Shown: positions 1-8,900 of the stretch, in pieces
How the letters are laid out: every line of letters starts with the position of its first letter
How positions within the stretch are numbered: the first letter of the stretch is position 1
Assembly (NCBI RefSeq): GCF_007741475.1
Contig: NZ_CP036261.1
Coordinates: 2,976,001 to 3,040,000 of the forward strand
Length of the DNA stretch: 64,000 nucleotides
Direction: 5' to 3'
From: Rosistilla ulvae
GTDB lineage: Bacteria > Planctomycetota > Planctomycetia > Pirellulales > Pirellulaceae
Translations under genes and position numbers: made by a program
Notes under the pieces: generated by a model
Told to the model about the DNA's origin: nothing
Seen by the model: only the letters and a program-made list of their open reading frames with translations
Database searches by the model: none

Positions 1-2982
1 AATTCCGTTGAGTTTCTCGCCCCGCAAGCACCGGTGAACCAGTGGCGTATCCGCGTCCCGCAGGCCGGCGTCAAAGTGAACATCCATCCGATGATCGCCG
101 CCACCGAAGAGACGCCGCCGTCGACGAAGCCGAAGGAGAACGACGACGCAGAAGAACCGGGCGATGACGACGCGGAGAAACCGCCGGCGCGCGACGAGAC
201 GGTGGTGCTGGCTTTTGTCGGCGCCGCTCCCAGCGTCCGCATCGACTGGACACCGCGCAGCGAAGGGGCCAGCGGGATGGCTGCTTTGGCGACAGCTCAA
301 TCGCGGCAGCAGCTGACGATCGAAGAAGGGATCGTACGAGCGAGCACTTGGCTGCAATATGCGATCAGCCGGGCCGAGTTGGCGGAACTGCAAATTGAGG
401 TTCCCAAGGGCTACAAAGTAACGGGCGTGCTGGATGCCAACGTCCGCGGTTGGCAAGTCGAAGCGGACGGCGAGGTGCAACGGATTTCGGTCCAATTGTT
501 CCAGCCGGCCAAAGGGAGCCAGACGGTGCTGGTCGAACTGGAACGGTTCAGCAATCAAGATGTCGAGCAATCGCAGCTGCAGGCGCCGCTGGTGCGAGCA
601 CTGGGCGTCGGCCGCCAACACGGCCAGGTCGTCGTCCGGTTGGCTGAATCGCTGCGGGGCGAAGTGACCACGCGAACGGGCCTGCTGCAGATCGACGCCG
701 CCGAATTGCCTGCGGAATTGAAGCAGGGCCGCTGGGACTTTGCCTATCGATTCTCCTCGCTTCCGACGACGCTGACGCTGCAACTGCAGAAGGTTCAACC
801 GCAGATCCAAGCAACGCAGTGGGTCGAAGCGTTTGTCGAACCCGAACAGATCACGTTGGCGTTGACCGCGCGATACAACATCCGTCGATCGGGCCTGTTT
901 CAATTGGCGTTCGACGTCCCAACCGATTACGAAATCCGATCGGTCCGCGGGCTGGCCGCCGGCGATGCGGCAGCCGCTCAATACGACACACACCACTTCA
1001 GCAGCGATCAGGAAGGTCGCTTGATTGTCAACCTGTCGGCCAAAGCGATCGGCGATGTCTGCCTGACGATCGAGATGCAACGGCGGTTGGACGATCCCAA
1101 CCTGCGAGCGCCCACCGGCGAGGCGTCCGACCTGCAAATTCCGCTACCGCGCGTGGCACGCGACAGTGTCGAGATGGTTACCGGCAAGTGGATCGTCTAC
1201 GCGCCCGAGAGCTTGCGGACCAATCCGACGCCGACGGGGCTGCAACCGATCGCGCTGCGAGATGCCAGCGTCGGGATGCCTGTCAGTCAAGCGAGCCGGT
1301 TTCCGACGGCGCGGCCGATCCTCGCGTACGCCTACGCACAGCAAGATGTTGCACTGGAACTGGCGACTCAGCGACGCAAGCCTCAGATCACGGTCCGTCA
1401 ACTGTTGGAAACCGACGTCGCCGCCGGAGCGGTCCAGTACAAAGCGAGGTTCCTTTTCGACATCCTTTATAGCGGCGTGAAGTCGCTTCGGATCGACATC
1501 CCGACGGCGATTGCAAGCCAGATTCGCAACACGACCGGAGGCGTGCAGGATTTGGTGATCCAACCGCAGCCGGAGGATGTTCCCACGGATTACCAAGCCT
1601 GGCAATTCAGTGGTGAAACGGAGTTATTGGGTCGTCGCGAGATTCGGCTTCAATGGGAAGAGAAACTGACCGGACTGGGCGTTGGGCAGAGCAAAGATGT
1701 TGCGCTGCCGTGGCTGCGTCCGGCGGGAGTCGATCGCGCGTGGGGGCAGATCGTGATCGGTAAAGCGGAAACGTTGGACGTGCGGCCCAAAGGGGAATCG
1801 GTGGGGCTGCGGCCGATCGATCCGCAGACCGATCTGATCGAATCGATCCGCGTTCCCGGAGCGGCCAGGGCGTTCGAATTCCACGACGACTGGAACCTGA
1901 CGATCACCGCGACGCGGTATGAACTGGAAGACGTCAAACACACAAGCATCGAACGGGCTGTGTTGCGGATGGTCGTCGGTGCCGATCGGCAGACGTCGGT
2001 ACAGGCGTTGTATCGGATGCGAAGTGCCCGCCAGCGGTTGGAGGTCAAGCTGCCGGCGGCGTTTGATCCGGGCAAAGGCTTCAACCAAAACCCGCTGCGA
2101 ATCAATGGCCGACCGGTCCCGTTGGAACGCGGCGACGCCGGGGAATATTACATCCCGCTGGCCGATCAGTCGCCCGAGCAGGCGTTTGTGCTGGAGCTGC
2201 GGTATGCCGTTGCCAGCGATCAACGCCACCTTCCCCTGCCCGAATTCCCCAACGATCCGGCGGTCCAGAAGGTCTATCTGTGTGCCTACCTGCCGAAGGA
2301 CCAAGCGGTTGTCGGGACGGGCGGTCCGTGGGACAGCGACCTCGAGGACCGATGGCGTCGACAGCTGGCCGGTTACCGTTACAACAATCCCAACGACAAC
2401 CAACTTGTCGCTTGGGTGACCGATGGGATCGCGATGGCCAGCTCCCCGACCAGCGACTTCCAAACCCAAGGCCTTCTCTACACATTCAGCACCGCCGGGC
2501 CGCCGCAAGGAGAAGCGAGTGCGTTGCGGGTGACATCGATCTCCAAAGACATGCTCGATGCGGCGATCTTCCTGTTGATCGCCGTGCCGGGAGTGATCCT
2601 GGTCACGCAATCGATGACGGTGCGGTTGTTTGCCGTCGGTATCGTCCTGTTCGGCTTGGTCTTCAGCAGCGTCTTTCTCCCCTCGCTGTCGCTGCAGTTG
2701 TTCGACAGTGTCCTGTTCCTGGCGCTGTTTCTCGTCTTGGCAGTTTGGATCCTGATGGGACTCATGCGTTGGTTCCGTGGTCCGGTCGGCGGTCAATCGC
2801 CGCCGCCGGATAGTCAGACACCTAAGCCGTCGCAGCCATCCGATTCCTCGGGAACGCCGCCCAGCGGAACGCCACAGCCGACGATCGCGATGTCGGCGAC
2901 CGAATCGACAAAAGCGAGCGGCCTGTTTGGCCAAGGCGGCTTGTTCGGTTGGAGCCAACGCCGCGCAGGAGGTGCCCAATGA
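1..2982 (+). CDS. Giant membrane-anchored protein of unknown function, 3' part
   Basis: The frame is open from the first base, so the N-terminus lies outside; 993 codons are visible before the stop. I recognise no catalytic family. An acidic, proline-rich stretch lies at visible residues about 36-66, followed by a long region with no obvious motif, three hydrophobic segments at about 853-927, and a Pro/Ser/Thr-rich tail. This suggests a protein held in the membrane near its C-terminus, with most of its mass probably outside the cytoplasm (inference). Residues around 146 (ANVRGWQV) resemble residues around 1511 of the next gene (ANVRDWSV), with similar spacing around them, so the two are probably paralogues. 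Its stop overlaps the next start (ATGA), and the next gene's ribosome binding site lies in its last codons, so the pair is likely co-translated. Confidence 0.8.
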   Translation, partial: NSVEFLAPQAPVNQWRIRVPQAGVKVNIHPMIAATEETPPSTKPKENDDAEEPGDDDAEKPPARDETVVLAFVGAAPSVRIDWTPRSEGASGMAALATAQSRQQLTIEEGIVRASTWLQYAISRAELAELQIEVPKGYKVTGVLDANVRGWQVEADGEVQRISVQLFQPAKGSQTVLVELERFSNQDVEQSQLQAPLVRALGVGRQHGQVVVRLAESLRGEVTTRTGLLQIDAAELPAELKQGRWDFAYRFSSLPTTLTLQLQKVQPQIQATQWVEAFVEPEQITLALTARYNIRRSGLFQLAFDVPTDYEIRSVRGLAAGDAAAAQYDTHHFSSDQEGRLIVNLSAKAIGDVCLTIEMQRRLDDPNLRAPTGEASDLQIPLPRVARDSVEMVTGKWIVYAPESLRTNPTPTGLQPIALRDASVGMPVSQASRFPTARPILAYAYAQQDVALELATQRRKPQITVRQLLETDVAAGAVQYKARFLFDILYSGVKSLRIDIPTAIASQIRNTTGGVQDLVIQPQPEDVPTDYQAWQFSGETELLGRREIRLQWEEKLTGLGVGQSKDVALPWLRPAGVDRAWGQIVIGKAETLDVRPKGESVGLRPIDPQTDLIESIRVPGAARAFEFHDDWNLTITATRYELEDVKHTSIERAVLRMVVGADRQTSVQALYRMRSARQRLEVKLPAAFDPGKGFNQNPLRINGRPVPLERGDAGEYYIPLADQSPEQAFVLELRYAVASDQRHLPLPEFPNDPAVQKVYLCAYLPKDQAVVGTGGPWDSDLEDRWRRQLAGYRYNNPNDNQLVAWVTDGIAMASSPTSDFQTQGLLYTFSTAGPPQGEASALRVTSISKDMLDAAIFLLIAVPGVILVTQSMTVRLFAVGIVLFGLVFSSVFLPSLSLQLFDSVLFLALFLVLAVWILMGLMRWFRGPVGGQSPPPDSQTPKPSQPSDSSGTPPSGTPQPTIAMSATESTKASGLFGQGGLFGWSQRRAGGAQ
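2967..2972 (+). promoter_or_regulatory. Strong ribosome binding site AGGAGG
   Basis: A perfect AGGAGG lies 6 bases before the ATG at 2979, inside the last codons of the upstream gene. It selects that ATG over an in-frame upstream codon at 2949 and supports translational coupling of the two giant genes. Confidence 0.75.
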
Positions 2983-5900
2983 ATTTTCACTTCTCGATCA
3001 ATGCGGTCTCTTGCCGCCGAATCGCTCGGTTTATTGTCCTAGCCCCGATCCTAATGTTGTGGACGGGAGGGACCTTCGCCGCCGATCCGCCCAAAACAAA
3101 GGCTGACTCGGAGACTCCGATTCGCGAGATCTTTGTCCCCTTCGAAGACCTGAACGTGCTTTTGGAAAGCAACACAAACCACGTCTTTCTGACGCGGCAG
3201 CAGTACAGCGACCTGATCGCTCGAGCCAAGCAGACGCCGCTGGTGCAGACGCCCACCGCAGCGACTGTATTGTCGGCGCGATACGAAGCGACGGTCGAGA
3301 CCGGCCGCGTGATGATCGACGCAGCGATCGAGATCGACGTCTTACGGAAGGGGCTGCAAGTCGTTCCGCTCGCGCTGGAACGGATCGGCGTGCTGGAGGC
3401 GACTCTCGATGGTAGCCCGGCTGCGATCGGAAAAGGAGAATCGGGCGATCCGTCGCTGTTTGTCGAAGGGATCGGCCGGCATACGCTGAAGCTCCGCCTG
3501 GTTGCAGCGCTCAGCAACACCACGACGCAGCAAACGTTTACGCTTCAGCTGCCGACGCCGCCGGCGACGTCGTTCTATTTGACCGGGCCAGGCAACGTCC
3601 AGATGGCCGATTCGACGCAGGTCGTCAGCCAGCGCTACGATGCGGATACCGATCGCTCGCGGCTGCAGTTGTTGATCTCGCCCGGGATCAACCAGCTGGC
3701 GATGGGGATTGGAAATCGACAGATGCGTCAACAGAGTGTCGTCGTGGCGCGAAGCGTGTTGGTGGCAGAGGTGACCGAGAGCTACCAGCGTTTGCACGCG
3801 ACGGTGTCGATGGAAGTCTTGCACGGTGGTGCGACGGAGTTCCGTTTTGCGATGCCAGCGGGCTTCGACGTGACGCATGTCGATTCGCCGTTGATGAGTA
3901 AGTTTGAAATCAGCGAACAGGAAGGGGAATCGATTTTGATCGTCTCGCTGCGACAAGCCGCTCGCGGAACCGAGGTCTTCAGTATCACCGCGGAAAAATC
4001 GACAAGCGATCCGATCGATCCAAACGGAACGCAATGGACCGCGCCGCAATTGGTCCCGATCGATGTCGCGGGCGTCGCATCGGTCGTGGGCGTCCTGTTG
4101 GATGGACGTTTGGATTTACAGAGCCTGCAGCCCGAAGGATTGATCCCGATCGATACGGCTGTGATCACCGCGGCGATTCCGCCAAGCGTCTTCGAAGCGG
4201 AACCGGGCGCACCGCTGATCCGCCCCGTCGCCGCTTATTACGCAGCGCAGCGCGAATACGGATTGACCGCTGCGTTTCGCCGGCCGCCGGCGACGGTCCA
4301 GGCGAGCACCAATCTGTTGCTAACGCTCAGCCAGCAACGCCATGCGATTCGCGGACAGTATTCCGTCTCGCCGACTCAGGAAAAACTGTTTCAGATTCGC
4401 TTTCGCGTCCCGCCGCAATGGCATGTGACGGAAGTCACCGACGGGGCGCAGCAGCCGCTCGAATTCGAGGCACTCGATTCCGAACAGGATTCCGCCGGGC
4501 AAGTCGTTCGCGTGCGATTGGCTCATGGAATCGCACCGGGCGAGCGTTCGGAGATCCGCTTCCGCGCAGTCCACACGCCCGACAAATGGCTCGACGGTTG
4601 GCAGTCGACGTCGGTCGAATTCCCTCGATTTGAATTGATCGATGTCGCAACGTCGGTCGGTGCGATCGCTGTCAGAGCGATCGACGACATGACGGTCCAA
4701 ACCGATGCCTTGGATCAACTGGTCCCGCTGGACGACAAGCAGAAGGGAGCGTTTGGGTTGAACGATGTGCAAAGCGATCTCGCCTTTGAATTCGATCAAC
4801 CGCAGTGGTCGGCTCAATTGACGGTCGAGCGTCTGCAACCGAACATCACCGCCGAGAGCTTTACGTTTTTCAAAGTCCAGCCCGACGGGATCTTCACGCA
4901 CGGCGAGATCGTTTACGACGTGACGCAGGCCGGCGCCCGAACGCTTTCGTTTTTCCTACCAGCGGAGGCTCCCGAGACCTTAAATATCCGTGGCAGTCAC
5001 GGCGCGGTGGTCAAAGAGTTTTCGAGCGAACTGTTGGACAACGGCCGGCGTTGGACGGCGAGATTGGCGGCTCCAACGGTTGGCGTCTGCCGATTGATCG
5101 TCGACTTTCAAGATCGCTTGGCCGACGATCAGCCCAAGGGATTGGTCTTACCGATTCCACGAGCCGATGGAGTGCGATTCCAGACAGCGCTTGTGGCTGT
5201 CGAGGGGCATGGCGAACTGGACGTGCAGATCGATCCGGGCGAAGCGCGGCCGGTCGATGTTGGCAAACTCGCGGGAGCGGACTATCTCGTCGGCCGCCGC
5301 TTGCTGGGAGCGTTTGGTTTCTTGGGCGATCCGGGAACAATCACCGTCGATGTCTTCCGCCGCGATGGTTATGGTCTGCCACCGGTGATCGTGCAGCGGG
5401 CCGAATTAGTGACGCTTGTCGGAACGCACGGCAGCAGCCAAACCGCAGCGCGATACCAGCTGGGCACAAAGGCCTCCTATTTGGAAGCGGTTCTGCCGAC
5501 GGGCGCCACGTTGTGGTCGGTCCGTGTCGACGGGAAATCGGCGAAGCCGCAGAAGCAGGGAACCAGCCTGTTGGTAAGTCTTCCCGAAGGAGACGCCCGG
5601 GCGATCCGCGATTTACAAATCGTCTATGCGACGCCGATTCGGTCGACTGGAGCGTACGGTCGCTTTCGGAGCGATGCGCCGCGGTTGTATCTGCGCGACG
5701 ATTCGGGCGGCCGAGCGGGAGAGGTTCCCGTCGCCGACCTGAAATGGCACCTCGAACTACCAGCTGGCTTTGTGATCGCCGACGAAGCGGGAACGGTCCG
5801 CAGTGGGGCTTCGGCCAGCCAGCCGTTGCCCATTCGCAACGCGCTGTCGATCATTCCGGCATCGCGGATTCATGCGCGACATCGCACTTCGACATCGATT

Positions 5901-8900
5901 GATATGTCCGCTGCGCCGGCAGAAGTGGCGTTAGGAATGGCCAGCGGTCTGGAAGAGCCCAGCAATGAACTGAAAGCTGCCATGGAGATCGATTCCGACG
6001 CGGCGGCGGATCTGTTTGATGCCGCACCTGTCGCCGCCGGCGCTGCGTTGCAACAAGCGATCCCAACTCCGAAGGCAGAAGCTGCGAAGCGACCGCAGAT
6101 CGCGTGGGCGTTGGAGGGTGTGGGGAGTTTGGAAATCGAAGTCGATCGGCCGACGACCGGTCAGCGCGTGACATTAACCAGCTTAGGTGCGGCGCCGCAG
6201 GTCGATGCAACGATCGTCGATTCGCATCGCTTATATCTGCTGGGGTTGGCGACGATGATCTTGGTCGGGTTGGGCGGATTGTTGTTGACTTTGCGGAGCT
6301 CGTTCGTTCACGTCTGTTACGTGTTGGGAGTCCTGTTTTTTGCGAACCTGATCCCCGTGGCGTTTGGGTTGGAACGGGAACTTTCGCAACCCGCGACGCT
6401 CGCCTGCCAAACCGCCTTCCTCTTGGGACTCCTTTATCTCGGCGTCGCCTGCTTCCGTTGGGGGCGATCGATTGTTCGAGGGCCAGTCGTCGCGAGCTGT
6501 CTATTGATGCTCGGTTTTGCGATCGGCATCGCTTGCCCCGCGTCAGCTCAAGTCGCGGATCCGACAGTTGATTTGCCCAACGCGATCGATTTGGAAAAGC
6601 TTGCGTCGATGTTGGCCGATGAGCGTCCGATCACGCTGCCCGAGGGAGCGGTGATCGTTCCCTATCAGGCCGACGCGGGAGCGGATGGTTTTCGGCAAGC
6701 CGAAAAAGTGCTGGTGCCCTACAAGACCTACGTTCAGTTGTGGAATCAGGCCTTCCCCGACAAAGCGATCGACAAGCCGCCGGTCGCTGCGGAATATGCA
6801 CTGGCCGGGGCGAAGTACCAAACGCGGCTCGACGGCGACGGTTTCCTGATGCTTCGCGGGGAATTGCTGATCGATCTGTTCAGCGATCAATCGGTGACGA
6901 TTCCATTGCCAATCGAAGGCGTCGTTTTTGAGCAGGCTCATTTGGATGGCAAGGCGGCGCGGATGCGGTTGGTCGCTGCAAAACCAACGGCAGAAGCTGG
7001 CGTTAACCAGGTGACTCAGCAGGCGGATCCGGCGGCCGGACGAGCGTTCGCCGACCGTTCGCTGATGACCCTTGAGATCGAAGGCAAGGGAAGACACTCG
7101 TTTGAATTTGTGGTCCGATTGAACTTGCAGCGGACCGGAGGATGGCGTGTCGCAGCTGGAAGAATCCCCGTTGCCGCGGCGGCTCAGATCGAAGTCGTCG
7201 TCCCCGCCGCAGGGACCGAAGTTCGTTTGACCGGCGTCAACGATCGGGAGCAGTTCGAGACGACGGCGGCCGACGAATCGATCGTCGCGGCGCTGAAGGC
7301 CGACGGACGGATCGCGATCCAATGGCGGCCTCGAGTCGCGTTGGGTGAAGTCGACGAGAGCTTGACCGCTCGATCCGCTGCCGTCATGGACGTGCAGGAG
7401 GATGGGCTGCGCGTCGTTTGGCAACTGGAACTCTCCTTCCCGCGCAGCCGCCGCAGCGAACTGTCGCTCGAAGTTCCCGACGGCTTCCAAATCCAAGGGG
7501 TTCACGGGGCGAACGTTCGCGATTGGTCGGTCGTTCCACTGGAGGGCCGGCAACGCGTCGACGTGACGCTACTAAAGGAAGCTGTCGGCGAAGAGCGGTT
7601 GGCTATCGTTTTGGCTCAGCCCACGAGGGCGGGCGACCGGTCCAAGTCGCTGCAGACGCCGGCTGTCGGTGTCGTCGGTGCGGTACTGCACACGGGGATC
7701 GTCCAGATTCGGCGAAGTCCGTTGCTGGACGTGGTCGCCGCGGAAACAATCGGGGTGGCGCGGACCGACATCGATGAAAAGCAGATTGCCACGCTGTTAC
7801 GAGTCGCCCACTACGATGAAAGCCCGTTGGGGATTCGTCCTTTCCAAGCGTACAGCTTCAACGCGACGCCGTTTACGTTGTCGTTGACCGCTGCGCCGAT
7901 CGAAGCTCGCGGCTCGGCGACGCTGCAAACCATCCTGCGGATCACCGAGCGGAAAGCGGACGTCGAATGCCGTGTCGAGATGCAGGTTCACGATCGCCCG
8001 ACGCATCGGATTCGTCTGCGTTTGCCCGCCGATTTCGAGATCGATGACGTCTCGGCTCCTTGCGATTATCAATGGTCGACCACAGCGATCGACGGCGATT
8101 CGCAGCATCGCCTAATGTCGATCTTCTTGGCGGAAGGGCTGGAAGGCAATTTTGCCATCGTCGTTCGTGGCGGTTCGTTGCGCGACGATCCGCAGCAGGA
8201 CGTCGCGTTGCCCGCGATCCAGGTTCTCGACGTGCAGCGACAGCAGGGAGAGATTGCGATTCAGATCGATCCTGCCTATTCGGCCGTGGCGGCTGATTTG
8301 GAGAACTGCACCGCGACGCTGCGAGGCAATGTGAATCGATGGCTGCAAGCGGATCAACGGCGGGCGACGACGCTGGCGATCGCTTACCGGCAGCCTGAAT
8401 ATTCGGGGATCGTCCGCGTGACGCCACAGCAAGCGATCGTGAAGGGGCGAACCTTCACCAACGTTCGCGTGACGCAGCGTGCGATCGAAGAATTGATCGT
8501 GATCGCGTTGGACGTTTCGCGAGCAGGAATCCGTGAGTATTCGTTCCTGCTGCCGGCGCGGCTGGCCGACGCCACGATCCAGCAAGCGTCGCTGCGACGC
8601 AAGACGATCGCTGCGGTCGCCGAACGTCCCGATTATGTCCGCGTGACGATTCAGTTGCAGGACGACATGATGGGGCAGGTTCGTGCCCTGGTCCGCCAGA
8701 CGCGGCTGTTGGACGACGCGCCGCAAACGATCCCGATTCCGATTTTGGAAACGGGCCAAACGATCGGTCGTTTTGCGACACTGGAAAACGACGGCCGGGA
8801 TGAAGTGGTGATCGACGAACCGATCGGCATGGAACCGCTGGGGCGATTGCACAGCCAACGACGCGTGTTGACCGACGTCTTGGGAGCTTCGTTTGGCGAT

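Noticed and set aside
1624-2979. Long antisense frame of 451 codons opposite gene 1
   Set aside because: Composition is Arg/Gln-rich shadow translation with no family feature; the plus strand has a clear gene. Similar shadows at 50046-51521, 53973-55346 and 58888-60204 were rejected for the same reason.
4805-5902. Alternative plus-strand frame of 365 codons inside the giant gene
   Set aside because: It is a shifted-frame shadow of the continuous 2585-codon gene and is rich in Arg and Ser without motifs.
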